Assembly (NCBI GenBank): GCA_937911325.1
Contig: CALDSD010000101.1
Span: 1-64,000 of the forward strand
Direction: 5' to 3'
From: an uncultured Neomegalonema sp.
Lineage (GTDB): Bacteria > Pseudomonadota > Alphaproteobacteria > Rhodobacterales > Rhodobacteraceae
DNA length: 64,000 nt
The notes below the pieces were generated by a model that was not told where the DNA came from, ran no database searches, and was given only the letters and a program-made list of their open reading frames with translations. This document shows, one piece after another, positions 49,547-59,037 of the stretch (within the stretch, counting starts at the first letter, position 1; the number at the start of each line of letters is the position of its first letter). Both the position numbers and the translations under genes were made by a program.

Positions 49547-51990
49547 TACGCCACCTCCGCCAACGGCTTGAACTCGTGCGCATCGACATCGCGCCGCGCC
49601 CGTTCCGCCCATGGATCCACCTGAAAGATGCTTTGGGAAAAGCGGAACCGATCCGACAGCGCCTCACGACTGTCGGCGTCCTCAACGACCCGCGACTGGA
49701 TGTGCTCCATGCCGACCCGAGCGAGCCACTTGTACATGCGGTGAAGATACTGGGCTTCTTCTCGGTAGAGCTGAAGGAGCGCCTCGACGTGTTCGAACAC
49801 CTCCGCTTCAGTCGCGACCTTGCACAGGAACTCGGTCTGCTTCACGTCCAGTCCAGCCGCGCCTGCAAAGGAGATCTCGTAGCCGCTGTCGACGCAAACG
49901 ACCCCGATGTCCTTGCAGGTCGCCTCCGCGCAGTTTCGCGGACAACCGGACACGCCCAGCTTGACCTTGGCGGGCGTCCAGGACCCCCATAGCCGTTTCT
50001 CAAGCTGCACGCCCAGGCCTGTGGAGTCCTGCGTTCCGAAGCGGCACCATTCCTTGCCGACGCAGGTCTTCACCGTCCGCAACCCTTTGGCGTAGTCGTG
50101 GCCGGAGACGAAGCCGGCTTTGCCGAGATCCTCCCACACGCCCGGCAGGTCCTCCTTCTGCACGCCCAGCATATCGATGCGTTGACCGCCAGTGACCTTC
50201 ACGGTCGGGATCTTGAACTTGTCGACCACATCCGCGATCGCACGCAGCTCGTCAGACGAGGTCATGCCGCCCCACATCCGCGGGACGACGGAATAGGTGC
50301 CATCCTTTTGAATATTGGCGTGGACGCGTTCGTTGATGAACCGGCTTTGGCCGTCGTCGATCGCTTCGCCAGGCCATGCGCAGAGCAGGTAGTAGTTGAG
50401 CGCTGGCCGGCATTTCGCGCAGCCGCACGACGTCTTCCATTCCAGCGCCTGAAGCACCTCTGGGATCGACTTCAACGATTGCGAGACGATCAACCGACGC
50501 ACGTCCAAATGGGTGAGATCGGTGCAACCGCACATTGGCTCCACCGTCTTGGCCTCGAAACCGTCGCCGAGTTCGATCGCCATGACCTGCTCGACCAGAC
50601 CCGCGCAGGTTCCGCAGGACGACGACGCCTTCGTATGGGCCTGCACCTCCGCCAGCGAGGTCAGTCCCTTCTCGGCGATCGCTTCGATGATGGCGCCCTT
50701 GCATACGCCGTTGCAGCCGCAGATCTCCGCCTCAAGCGGCAACGCTGCAACGGCTTGTAGAGGGTCCGCGGCACCGCCTTCCGCGAAAGTCGGCCCGAAG
50801 ATGACGGTGTCGCGAATATCCGAGATATCCGTCCCGTCCTTGAGCAGTTGGAAAAAGTACGGCCCGTCGACCGTATCGCCGAACATGACCGCGCCGATGA
50901 TGCGGTCATCCTCGATGACAAGGCGCTTGTAGACGCCGCGCGCCGCATCGCGGAACACGATCTCCTGTCGCCCTTCGCCCTCCGCGAAGTCGCCGGCCGA
51001 GAACACGTCGCATCCTGTGACCTTCAGTTTCGTCGAGGTCACGGACCCGGCGTAAGCCGCTTCCGTATCCCCGGCCAGACGCGCGGCGAGAACCTTCGCC
51101 ATATCGTAGAGCGGAGCGACCAAGCCGTAGACGGCGCCCCGATGCTCGACGCATTCGCCGACTGCGAAGATGTCCGGGTCCGACGTCGCCATATGGTCGT
51201 CGACGAGCACCCCGCGACCCAGCTCCAGACCAGCCTCTTTTGCGACGGCGATGCTTGGTCGGATGCCGACCGCCATGCAAACGAGGTCCGCCGCCAGTTC
51301 GGTTCCATCATCGAGCTTCACCGCCCGCACGCCGGCATCAGCGTCGCCGAGGATCGCGGCGGTGTTGGCGCGCGTGTGGATCTTGATGCCTTTCGCCTCG
51401 AGCGAGCGGCGCAGGAGGGACCCGGCCGCCTCGTCGAGCTGGCGCTCCATCAGCGTCGGCATGAGGTGAAGGACGGCGACGTCGACGCCATGCGTCGCCA
51501 TCCCGGCGGCGGCTTCGAGACCAAGGAGCCCGCCGCCGATGACAACGGCCTTGGCGCCCGGCTTCGCGCCCAGCTTCATCATCGCTTCGGTGTCTTCGAG
51601 GTCGCGATACGCAAGCACGCCAGGCAAGTCGCGCCCAGGAACGGGAATGATGAAGGGATCCGACCCAGTGGCGAGCACGAGCTTGTCATAGTTGTGAGTC
51701 TCGCCCGCATCGTCGGTGACCGTTTTGAAAGCCCGGTCGATCTTCGTCACCCGCCGGCCAAACACGGTGCGCACGCCCTTTTCGGCGTACCAGGCGTCGT
51801 CATGCGTCACGATCTCTTCGTAAGTCTTGTCGCCCGCCAGAACCGGCGAGAGCATGATGCGGTTGTAGTTTCCGCGCGGTTCGGCGTTGAAGAGCGTGAT
51901 TTCGTAGGCGCCGGGCGCACGATCGAGCAGCTCTTCGAGCATTCGCCCAGAGGCCATACCAGCCCCAATGATCAGGAGTTTTTTCGCCAT
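49546..51990 (-). CDS. nirB: NADH-dependent nitrite reductase large subunit
   Basis: 814-aa siroheme protein that reduces nitrite to ammonium. An FAD/NAD domain (KLLIIGAGMASGRMLEELL, then VIGGGLLGLEAAAGMATHGVDV) is followed by BFD-like [2Fe-2S] domains (CGCNGVCKGAII; CGCAKCRPALNYY) and a sulfite/nitrite-reductase domain with the siroheme/[4Fe-4S] cysteines in CVGKEWCRFG and VSGCPRNCAE. Start at 51990 overlaps the globin stop (TGATG). Siroheme comes from cysG at the end of the operon. Confidence 0.95.
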   Translation of the reverse strand: MAKKLLIIGAGMASGRMLEELLDRAPGAYEITLFNAEPRGNYNRIMLSPVLAGDKTYEEIVTHDDAWYAEKGVRTVFGRRVTKIDRAFKTVTDDAGETHNYDKLVLATGSDPFIIPVPGRDLPGVLAYRDLEDTEAMMKLGAKPGAKAVVIGGGLLGLEAAAGMATHGVDVAVLHLMPTLMERQLDEAAGSLLRRSLEAKGIKIHTRANTAAILGDADAGVRAVKLDDGTELAADLVCMAVGIRPSIAVAKEAGLELGRGVLVDDHMATSDPDIFAVGECVEHRGAVYGLVAPLYDMAKVLAARLAGDTEAAYAGSVTSTKLKVTGCDVFSAGDFAEGEGRQEIVFRDAARGVYKRLVIEDDRIIGAVMFGDTVDGPYFFQLLKDGTDISDIRDTVIFGPTFAEGGAADPLQAVAALPLEAEICGCNGVCKGAIIEAIAEKGLTSLAEVQAHTKASSSCGTCAGLVEQVMAIELGDGFEAKTVEPMCGCTDLTHLDVRRLIVSQSLKSIPEVLQALEWKTSCGCAKCRPALNYYLLCAWPGEAIDDGQSRFINERVHANIQKDGTYSVVPRMWGGMTSSDELRAIADVVDKFKIPTVKVTGGQRIDMLGVQKEDLPGVWEDLGKAGFVSGHDYAKGLRTVKTCVGKEWCRFGTQDSTGLGVQLEKRLWGSWTPAKVKLGVSGCPRNCAEATCKDIGVVCVDSGYEISFAGAAGLDVKQTEFLCKVATEAEVFEHVEALLQLYREEAQYLHRMYKWLARVGMEHIQSRVVEDADSREALSDRFRFSQSIFQVDPWAERARRDVDAHEFKPLAEVA

Positions 51991-52499
51991 CACGCCGCCT
52001 CCCGCCCGTAAGCGGCCTGGATCATCGCGGAGGAAAGAACGCCGTAGGCCGAGGCCCAAGCCTCTTTGACGTCAGGCGTGAACTCGTCCTGAAGACCTTG
52101 TTCCAGCGCCCAAAGCAGCGCCTCGCCGACCGGCGCGTAATGCGCGGCTTTGACGCTGTAGCCAACGTGGCGTTTGGCGAGGTCCGCCGCCGCCGGCATC
52201 AGGACATCGGGGTTGTCGAGCTCTTGAACGACGATCGCCAGCATCGCCATCAGCTTCTTGCCCTGAGCCGCCATTTCAGGCGAACCGCTCTCGCCGACAA
52301 ACAGGGGTTTGACGTCAGGCGCGATGAAGAACAGGCGGTCGTAGAAAAGCTCCGCCGCCGTCGTCGAGATCGGCACGACCTTGCGGAACGTCGTTCGGAT
52401 CAGCGCGATCTGCTCGACGCTCAAGGCGTCGGGCGCGGACGGGGCTGCGACCGCCTCAGCGATCTTCTTGCGGGTGAAGAATGTGCTTAGTCTGAGCAT
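51990..52499 (-). CDS. Single-domain globin (Hmp-type globin domain) of the nitrate operon
   Basis: 169-aa haemoglobin. It aligns with the globin half of flavohaemoglobin: LSVEQIALIRTTFRKVVPISTTAAELFYDRLFFIAPDVKPLF, then the proximal-His segment DLAKRHVGYSVKAAHYAPVGEALLWALEQ. It lacks the FAD/NAD reductase half. ATG 52499 overlaps the ABC-ATPase stop (TGATG); a GTG 3 bases earlier is also possible. In this operon it may remove nitric oxide formed from nitrite, or link to NirB electron flow. Globins in nas operons are known, but how this one is re-reduced is not evident. Confidence 0.85.
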   Translation of the reverse strand: MLRLSTFFTRKKIAEAVAAPSAPDALSVEQIALIRTTFRKVVPISTTAAELFYDRLFFIAPDVKPLFVGESGSPEMAAQGKKLMAMLAIVVQELDNPDVLMPAAADLAKRHVGYSVKAAHYAPVGEALLWALEQGLQDEFTPDVKEAWASAYGVLSSAMIQAAYGREAA

Positions 52500-54226
52500 C
52501 ACGCAGCCTCCTTCTCAGGCTTTTCCCCCGTCGCGGCCTCGGCATGTTTGGCCAGCGGCTTTGTGGGGTCCTTGCCGCCTTCATAGGCTTCCAGGAACTC
52601 GAGCAGCTCTTCGCGATAGGCGTAGTAATCGGGGTGTTCGAGCAACGCCTTGCGCGTGCGCGGTCGCGGCAGGTTCACGTTCATGATGTTGCCGATCGTG
52701 GCCCGCGGACCATTTGTCATCATGATGCAGCGGTCTGCGAGCAGGATCGCCTCGTCGACATCATGGGTCACGCAGATCGCCGTGACCTGGGTGCGCGACC
52801 AGACCTCCATGAGCACCTCCTGAAGCTCCCAACGCGTCAGGCTGTCGAGCATTCCGAACGGCTCGTCGAGGAGGAGAAGCTTCGGCGAAAGAGCGAACGC
52901 GCGGGCGATGCCGACCCGCTGCTGCATGCCGTTCGACAACTCAGATGCCGGTTTGTCCATCGCGTCCGCAAGGCCGACGCGCTCAAGGTAGTATTCAACG
53001 ACGTCCTGCCGCTCGGACCGAGAGGCTCTCGGATAGACGCGGTCGACGCCGACCGCGACGTTCTCCTTGGCGGTCAGCCAGGGAAACAGCGACGGCGACT
53101 GGAACACCACCGCGCGTTCAGGATCCGCGTCGACGACATGCTTGCCGTCGAGGACAATCGCGCCCTTCGAGATCTCGTTGAGACCGGCGGCCATGGTCAG
53201 AACAGTCGACTTGCCGCAGCCGGAATGCCCGATCAAGGTGACGAACTCGCCCTTCTCGAGCTTGAGCTCGAAATCCTCGACCACTGTCAGAGGTCCTTTC
53301 GGCGTCGGATAGACCTTGTGCAACTGCGAGAACTCGAGGAACCGATCAGGGCGCGGCGTCGTTGGTTCGGCCGCCTTGCGGTAGGCGTTTGGCAAGGCGT
53401 GCAGGGGGGTGACGTCAGGCAATGTGCGACCGCCCGCAGTTGCGGCTTTCGCCTCGATCCCTGTCTCCATCAGGTAACGGGTGATGTCGCCCCGCAGCGT
53501 CTTGAACGTCTCCGAATGATTGAGCGCGCTGCGCTCACGCGGACGGGGCAGATCAACAGCGAACTCCGGGCCGAGCGTCGCCTCCGGCCCCGGCGTCAAG
53601 GGGATGATCCTGTCCGCGAGAAGGATCGCCTCATCCACATCATTGGTGATCAGGACGATGGTCTTCTTTTCCTGTTCGCAGATCGCTGCGAACTCGTCTT
53701 GCAACTTTGACCGGGTCAGGGCATCCAGCGCGGACAGAGGCTCGTCGAGAAGCAGCATCTCGGGGTTCATGGCCAGCGCGCGCGCCACGGACACGCGCTG
53801 GCGCATGCCGCCCGACAACTCCGCCGGGCGTCGGTCACGGGCGTGGGAGAGCCCGACCATGTCGATGTACTTGCTGATCCGCGCTTCGCGGTCTGCTTTG
53901 CTCTCGCTGCCGAACAGACTGTCCACAGCCAGCTTGATGTTCCCATGGACAGTCAGCCACGGCATCAGCGAATAGCTCTGAAAGACCAGCGCCCGCGCAG
54001 GGTCCGGCTCGGTCACGGGCTCGCCTTTGAAGAGCATCTCGCCCGCGGATGGACGTTCAAGCCCCGCCGCGAGGTTCATCAAGGTCGACTTCCCCGACCC
54101 GGAGAAGCCGACGACCGCCACGAACTCTCCCGGCTCAACCGCGAGGTTGATGTCGGCGAGGACGTCCTCCCGGCGCGCGCCCTCACCGAAGCTTTTGCTG
54201 ACATTGCGATATTCGAGAACGCTCAT
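52499..54226 (-). CDS. Nitrate ABC transporter ATPase with two fused ATP-binding domains (NrtC/NrtD fusion)
   Basis: 575-aa protein with two complete ABC ATPase domains. First: Walker [10 protein letters not shown], signature LSGGMRQR, Walker B MLLLDEP. Second: Walker [10 protein letters not shown], signature LSNGMQQR, Walker B LLLLDEP, each followed by a His switch region (ITNDVDEA in domain 1, where the usual His is Asn; VTHDVDEA in domain 2). In cyanobacteria the two ATPases are separate proteins (NrtC with an extra binding domain, NrtD). Here both are on one chain and no NrtA-like extension is present. The start at 54226 ([13 protein letters not shown]) follows GAGGAGG. Confidence 0.9.
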   Translation of the reverse strand: MSVLEYRNVSKSFGEGARREDVLADINLAVEPGEFVAVVGFSGSGKSTLMNLAAGLERPSAGEMLFKGEPVTEPDPARALVFQSYSLMPWLTVHGNIKLAVDSLFGSESKADREARISKYIDMVGLSHARDRRPAELSGGMRQRVSVARALAMNPEMLLLDEPLSALDALTRSKLQDEFAAICEQEKKTIVLITNDVDEAILLADRIIPLTPGPEATLGPEFAVDLPRPRERSALNHSETFKTLRGDITRYLMETGIEAKAATAGGRTLPDVTPLHALPNAYRKAAEPTTPRPDRFLEFSQLHKVYPTPKGPLTVVEDFELKLEKGEFVTLIGHSGCGKSTVLTMAAGLNEISKGAIVLDGKHVVDADPERAVVFQSPSLFPWLTAKENVAVGVDRVYPRASRSERQDVVEYYLERVGLADAMDKPASELSNGMQQRVGIARAFALSPKLLLLDEPFGMLDSLTRWELQEVLMEVWSRTQVTAICVTHDVDEAILLADRCIMMTNGPRATIGNIMNVNLPRPRTRKALLEHPDYYAYREELLEFLEAYEGGKDPTKPLAKHAEAATGEKPEKEAA

Positions 54227-54236
54227 ACCGGCCTCC

Positions 54237-55331
54237 TCAACGTTTTGCTGCATGGGTGAAAGCCGCCTGGATCGCGTACATCGTCCGATCGAGCAGCAGA
54301 CCGATGATCCCGATGGTCAGCACCGCGACCATGATCTTTGCGAGCGACTGGCTGGAGCCGTTCTGGAACTCGTCCCAGACGAACTTCCCGAGCCCTGGGT
54401 TCTGCGCGAGCATCTCCGCCGCGATCAGAACCATCCAGCCGACGCCCAGCGACAGGCGGAGACCCGTGAAGATCAACGGCAGCGCCGACGGGAGCACCAG
54501 TTTGAAAACCTTGGTCCAGAAGCCGAGCTTGAGGACACGCCCAACGTTGACCAGGTCCTTGTCGATCGATGCGACACCCAGCGCCGTGTTGATCAGCGTC
54601 GGCCAAAGCGAGCAGAGCGTCACCGTGATGGCGGAGGTCAGGAAGGACTTCGAAAAGGTTGGATCCTTGGTCACATAGACCGCTGAAACAACCATCGTGA
54701 CGATCGGCAACCAGGCCAGTGGCGACACGGGTTTAAAGACCTGTATCAGCGGATTGAGCGCGGCCTGGAATGACGGCGACAGACCGCAGAGGATCCCGAG
54801 CGGAACCGCGAACGCCGTGCCGATCATGAAGCCCATCAGGACTGTCTGGATCGAGGTCCAGATCTGATCGTAGTAGGTCGGCTTGCCGGTATAGTCGCGC
54901 CACTTGACGCGATCTTCCTTGCCTGCCGCCATCAGTTTGGCGTTGCGCTCTTCCTGGCGCTCGTAGAATGCAGCGCCTTTCTCTCGCTCGCGAACATGGT
55001 CTTGATGCAGCAGCTCCGCCGCCGCCCATACCTGTGCGGGGCCGGGCACGGCGCCAAGCGATGTCTGCACCATCGGCGCCGACCATGCCCAAAGCGAGAG
55101 GAACGCGATAATCGCGAGCAACGGCGCGCCGATCAGGCGCCAAAGATCGCGCGTGTTTTGCTTGACGCTGTCGCCTGCGCCAATGCGCAGAAGCGGCGTG
55201 ATGAAGGACAGCCCGATCAGATCGAACCATTTGCCGATCTTGTTGATCCGGGCGAAGAGCCGCTCTCGACGCGCTTCGGTCGCTGCGTCTTCCGAGGAGG
55301 ATGGCGAAAGAGGGCCGGTTGCGGTGGCCAT
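54237..55331 (-). CDS. nrtB: Nitrate ABC transporter permease
   Basis: 364-aa permease of the NrtB/TauC (BPD_transp_1) family. The EAA-like loop is [28 protein letters not shown] long soluble insert between the first helices (about 105-150, [40 protein letters not shown]) is characteristic of alphaproteobacterial nitrate permeases. It sits between the hairpin that follows nrtA and the ATPase gene. Confidence 0.9.
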   Translation of the reverse strand: MATATGPLSPSSSEDAATEARRERLFARINKIGKWFDLIGLSFITPLLRIGAGDSVKQNTRDLWRLIGAPLLAIIAFLSLWAWSAPMVQTSLGAVPGPAQVWAAAELLHQDHVREREKGAAFYERQEERNAKLMAAGKEDRVKWRDYTGKPTYYDQIWTSIQTVLMGFMIGTAFAVPLGILCGLSPSFQAALNPLIQVFKPVSPLAWLPIVTMVVSAVYVTKDPTFSKSFLTSAITVTLCSLWPTLINTALGVASIDKDLVNVGRVLKLGFWTKVFKLVLPSALPLIFTGLRLSLGVGWMVLIAAEMLAQNPGLGKFVWDEFQNGSSQSLAKIMVAVLTIGIIGLLLDRTMYAIQAAFTHAAKR

Positions 55332-55373
55332 GGCGGGCTCCCGTCCGTTGGAGAAAGTGACTAAGTGAAAAAG

Positions 55374-55401
55374 CGCAGGGCGGGCTCGTCTCCGCCCTGC
55401 G
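55374..55401 (-). terminator. Partial terminator between nrtA and nrtB
   Basis: Perfect 10-bp stem, CGCAGGGCGG (55374-55383) and CCGCCCTGCG (55392-55401), loop of 8. On the minus strand it is followed by CTTTTTC, a classic intrinsic-terminator tail. It lies 17 bases after the nrtA stop and about 40 bases before the nrtB start. It would end most transcripts after nrtA, giving excess binding protein over membrane components. Confidence 0.75.
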
Positions 55402-55417
55402 GTTCAAGGATGCGCGA

Positions 55418-56812
55418 TCAGCCGCCGACGACCTCGTTGCCGGAGACTTTCTGCTCACCCTTCAGGCCGATCGGGAACTGCTGCAGGTAATCGTTGGGTT
55501 TGCGCCCGTCGTAAGTGATCCCGTCGATGAACTCGGTCTGCGGATCACGGTAGCCGTCGGTGTCCCAGGGGAAGTCCGCTTCAGCGGCGAGACCCTCGTC
55601 AACCAGCATGCGCGCGGCCTGCAGGTAGATGTCCGGGCGATAGACTTTCTTGGCGACTTCGTCGTACCAGCTGTCCGGCTTGGATTCGGCGATCTGACCC
55701 CAACGGCGCATCTGGCTCAGGTACCAAACAGCGTCGGAGTAGTAGGGGTACGTCGCGTAGTAGCGGAAGAACACGTTGAAGTCCGGCGCCTCGCGGCGGT
55801 CGCCCTTTTCGTACTCGAAGAAGCCCGTCATCGAGTTGGCGATCACTTCGTAGTCGGCGCCGACATATTCAGAGCGCGCGAGGATCTCCACCGCCTCTGG
55901 ACGGTTCGCGTTGTCGTTCTCGTCGAGCCAGATCGCAGCGCGGATCAACGCCTTGGTCAGCGCCAGGGTCGTGTTCGGGTACTCGTCTGCGAACTCCTTG
56001 GTGATCCCGAAGACCTTCTCTGGGTTGTTCTTCCAGATTTCGTAGTCGGTGATCACCGGCACGCCGATGCCTTTGAACACCGCTTGCTGGTTCCAAGGCT
56101 CGCCGACGCAGTAGCCGTAGATGGTGCCCGCCTCGAGCGTCGCCGGCATCTGCGGCGGCGGGGTCACCGACAGCAGAACCTCCGCGTCGATCTGACCTGA
56201 GACGTTCTCGGGCGAGTAGTAGCCTGGCTTCAGTCCGCCAGCGGCGAGCCAGTAGCGCAGCTCGTAGTTATGGGTGGAGACCGGGAAGACCATGCCCATG
56301 TTGAACGGCTTGCCTTCGCCGCGGATGCGATCGACGACCGGTTTCAGCGCCGATGCGGAGATCGGGTGGATGGGCTTGCCGTCCGCATCGTGCGGCACGT
56401 ACTGTTTCATCTCCTCCCAGATCTCGTTCGAGACGGTGATCCCGTTCCCGTTTAGATCCATCGAGAACGGCGTGATGACATGCGCCTCGGTGCCAAAACC
56501 GATTGTCGCCGCCAAAGGTTGCCCGGCAAGCATATGAGCGCCGTCGAGCTCGCCGTCGATCACGCGATCGAGCAGCACCTTCCAGTTCGCTTGCGGCTCG
56601 AGCGTGACGAACAGGCCTTCGTCTTCGAAGTAGCCTTTCTCATAGGCGATCGCGAGCGGCGCCATATCAGTGAGTTTGATGAAGCCGAATTTCAGCTCGT
56701 CTTTTTCGACATCCAGCAATTCGGCTTGAGCCGAGCCGGCGGTCAGGCCGACCGATACGGCCCAGGCCAGAACGCCTTTCAGCGTCGTACGGCGAGAGAA
56801 GAATGAGCGCAT
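55418..56812 (-). CDS. nrtA: Nitrate ABC transporter substrate-binding protein
   Basis: 464-aa periplasmic nitrate-binding protein. A twin-arginine-like leader ([18 protein letters not shown]...AQA) is followed by the NrtA/CmpA fold: [43 protein letters not shown], and [36 protein letters not shown]. The ATG at 56812 is preceded by TGGAGGACTCC. It is the first structural gene of the nitrate operon, downstream of a leader with a terminator. NrtA usually has a lipoprotein signal; here a Tat-type leader without lipobox is seen. Confidence 0.92.
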   Translation of the reverse strand: MRSFFSRRTTLKGVLAWAVSVGLTAGSAQAELLDVEKDELKFGFIKLTDMAPLAIAYEKGYFEDEGLFVTLEPQANWKVLLDRVIDGELDGAHMLAGQPLAATIGFGTEAHVITPFSMDLNGNGITVSNEIWEEMKQYVPHDADGKPIHPISASALKPVVDRIRGEGKPFNMGMVFPVSTHNYELRYWLAAGGLKPGYYSPENVSGQIDAEVLLSVTPPPQMPATLEAGTIYGYCVGEPWNQQAVFKGIGVPVITDYEIWKNNPEKVFGITKEFADEYPNTTLALTKALIRAAIWLDENDNANRPEAVEILARSEYVGADYEVIANSMTGFFEYEKGDRREAPDFNVFFRYYATYPYYSDAVWYLSQMRRWGQIAESKPDSWYDEVAKKVYRPDIYLQAARMLVDEGLAAEADFPWDTDGYRDPQTEFIDGITYDGRKPNDYLQQFPIGLKGEQKVSGNEVVGG

Positions 56813-56855
56813 GGAGTCCTCCAGTCTGCTCAGCGGCGACACCAGCGCCGCAAAC

Positions 56856-56936
56856 AAAAAAACCGCCCATCACGACCGGGACCAGAAATCCCTGTGTGAG
56901 GAGCGGCGATGCTCGGAAGTGGCCGATCATCGGCCA
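56856..56936 (-). ncRNA. NasT-responsive antitermination leader (two hairpins, the second a terminator)
   Basis: On the minus strand, between nasS and nrtA. First hairpin: TGGCCGA and TCGGCCA (56920-56936). Second, a nested stem: outer arms CCGCTC (56906-56901) and GGGCGG (56868-56863) with one G-U pair; inner arms TCAC/GTGA and GGGA/TCCC; then seven T (56862-56856), about 44 bases before the nrtA ATG. Upstream, TATAAT (57035-57030) can serve as the -10 with no recognisable -35. ANTAR proteins such as NasT bind tandem hairpins and prevent such terminators from forming; nasT and nasS lie just upstream. Confidence 0.72.
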
Positions 56937-57056
56937 TATGTTTTGCGCGACCGTCGTTGGACTCGCTGACTTTAGGATGCAGAAATGCTGCGCCGCATCA
57001 AGCCCAAAGTGACCACGAAACAGGCGGACATTATACCGCGCCTAAAATCTATGCAT

Positions 57057-58244
57057 CTACAGTTGGTTGGGATCGAAGACGCTCTCGTCAAAGAACTGAT
57101 CCGGGCCAAGCCGAAGCGAGCCGGAGACGCCGGGAGCCTCCACCGCCTGGGGCATCGCGCCTTCGAGTTTGGCCGAGGCGGCAGGCAGATTCGGCGCGAT
57201 GCGCGAGACTGCGGACCGATAGACGTCGGGCCGGAACACGTCGCTCGCACGCGCCGCCAGATCCGCGTCCAAACCGTGCCGGTCGACCAGCCGGGCGGCG
57301 ATCCAGGCCGCCTGACTGCGCCACGGAAATGTCGCGGCCGACCCGAACAGCTCGAGAGCACGGGGCGTGTTTCTGACTTCACCCGCGCCACTGACGATCA
57401 AGGAGCCACTCAACGCGCGCTCGATCAGTTCCGCCGGGGCGTCGACATACTCGGGCCGTGAAAGAACCTCGGCGATGGCGCCGCGATGCATCGGGCGCGA
57501 CGCCCACTCAGCGGCCCGATAAAGCGCCCTGAGCAGGGCCGCCAAAGTCTCCGGGCGATCGCGCAACAGCGGCTCGCCGACGCCAAGAACCTTTTCCGGA
57601 GCAAAGCTCCAGATCGACGCGGCCGAGAGAACGAGCGCGCCCGCGCCGCTCTCACCCGCCGCGGACCCCCACGGCTCGCCGACGCAAAAGAGGTCGATCT
57701 CGCCGGCCGCCAGCGCCTCGGACATAAAAGGCGGCGGCACCACGTTCAGCGCGATCTCGCGATCCAGATCGAAACCGCAGCGGCCGAGCCAGTAGTCGGT
57801 GAGAACAGTGTGCATCGAGAACAGCCAAGGCACGCCGACGCGCAGCGGCCGCCGATCTGCAGCAGACGCCAAAGCGTCGGCGGCCAGCCTTGGTTCATCA
57901 AAGAAAACAGATCCTTGCGCTGCAGATATGCGCGAGGCCAACGCCTGTGAGACCCCAAAGACATCCCCGTTCACCGACAATACGAACGGCGCATGGATAG
58001 GGGCGGCGAAAGCCGACAAACCAAGGCTCATGGCGAGCGGCATGGGCGCCAACATGTGAGCGGCGTCGAACAAGCCGAGCGCCATCTTGTCACGGATATT
58101 CGACCATGACGCTTCGCGCCGAAGCACAAGGTCGACCCCTTCCTCGGCTGCAAACCCAAACTCGCGCGCAACGACCAGCGTCGCGCAATCCGTCAGCGGA
58201 ATAAAACCGCAGACGATCTCGCCCTGTCCTCGCTCGACGCTCAT
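57057..58244 (-). CDS. nasS: Nitrate sensor NasS (NrtA-like, cytoplasmic)
   Basis: 395-aa NrtA/CmpA-fold protein without a signal peptide (starts MSVERGQGEIVCGFIPLTDCATLVVARE), which marks it as the cytoplasmic nitrate sensor NasS rather than a transporter component. Ligand-site blocks parallel NrtA: DAAHMLAPMPLA and LFCVGEPWG. In the known system NasS binds NasT when nitrate is absent and releases it when nitrate is bound. Its ATG overlaps the nasT stop by ATGA, ensuring equal synthesis. Confidence 0.9.
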   Translation of the reverse strand: MSVERGQGEIVCGFIPLTDCATLVVAREFGFAAEEGVDLVLRREASWSNIRDKMALGLFDAAHMLAPMPLAMSLGLSAFAAPIHAPFVLSVNGDVFGVSQALASRISAAQGSVFFDEPRLAADALASAADRRPLRVGVPWLFSMHTVLTDYWLGRCGFDLDREIALNVVPPPFMSEALAAGEIDLFCVGEPWGSAAGESGAGALVLSAASIWSFAPEKVLGVGEPLLRDRPETLAALLRALYRAAEWASRPMHRGAIAEVLSRPEYVDAPAELIERALSGSLIVSGAGEVRNTPRALELFGSAATFPWRSQAAWIAARLVDRHGLDADLAARASDVFRPDVYRSAVSRIAPNLPAASAKLEGAMPQAVEAPGVSGSLRLGPDQFFDESVFDPNQL

Positions 58245-58819
58245 TTCAACAACTCCGCGGCGGTGACGATGCTCTGCGCGATCTCGGAGATTTTGCGGTT
58301 CTGATCCATCGCGGCGCGCCTGAGCGCGCCATAGGCTTCTTCTTCGGACAGGCCCTTCGCCTTCATCAGAATGCCCTTGGCGCGGTCGAGGATCTTCCGC
58401 TCGGCCAGGGCGGCCTTGGTGGCGTCGAGTTCAGCGCGCAGGCGGGCGATCGAATGAAATCGCGCGATCGCCGCCTCCAGCACGGGCTTGATGCGCTCCT
58501 TGCGCAAGCCGTCGACGACATAGGCGCTGACGCCCGCTTCGATTGCTGAGCGGATCATCCCTTCGTCCGACCGATCTACGAACATGGCGACCGGCCGCTC
58601 CATCGCGCCGGAGGCGTGCGCGACCTGCTCCATGACGTCGCGACTGGGGTTCTCAAGATCGATCAGAACAATGTCCGGGTTGATCTCGGCCAATCTTCGG
58701 GCGACCCCGGTATCGTCTCCGATCACATGAATGTCGTTCTCCCCAGCCTCCTTGAGGCCGTCGACAATCAGCAATGCGCGTTCACGATCCGGGTCGATGA
58801 CAGCGATTCGAGTAGACAT
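58241..58819 (-). CDS. nasT: ANTAR-domain transcription antiterminator NasT
   Basis: 192-aa regulator. Residues about 1-120 form a receiver-like domain (RIAVIDPDRERALLIVDGL, DIVLIDLENPS). A coiled-coil link is followed by the C-terminal ANTAR domain (AERKILDRAKGILMKAKGLSEEEAYGALRRAAMDQNRKISEIAQSIV), which binds RNA hairpins. Free NasT stops premature termination in the nitrate-operon leader, here the structure upstream of nrtA. GGAGG precedes the ATG. A TGCTGCG/CGCAGCA dyad lies just upstream at 58839-58853. Confidence 0.92.
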   Translation of the reverse strand: MSTRIAVIDPDRERALLIVDGLKEAGENDIHVIGDDTGVARRLAEINPDIVLIDLENPSRDVMEQVAHASGAMERPVAMFVDRSDEGMIRSAIEAGVSAYVVDGLRKERIKPVLEAAIARFHSIARLRAELDATKAALAERKILDRAKGILMKAKGLSEEEAYGALRRAAMDQNRKISEIAQSIVTAAELLK

Positions 58820-59037
58820 GCCTCCAGTTTAAGCATCTTGCTGCGCCGCAGCATAGCGCCAACTCCGCCGTCCGCTCCAAGCATACGCGCCTCAGAAGCG
58901 GATACAGCGATCTGGATGCGCGCCGCCGAGAGAGAGCGGTCATCCCCACCGCCGACGCGCCAGCGATATCGGTCGACTGTCGCTGCAATCCATGTTGGTC
59001 TCTGCGGCCCGAGAGGGTCTGAAACACCGGCGAGAAC

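Noticed and set aside
58839-58853. NtrC binding site upstream of nasT
   Set aside because: The TGCTGCG/CGCAGCA dyad has the right outer bases, but the spacing is two bases shorter than the TGC-N11-GCA pattern I know and no sigma-54 promoter is visible nearby.
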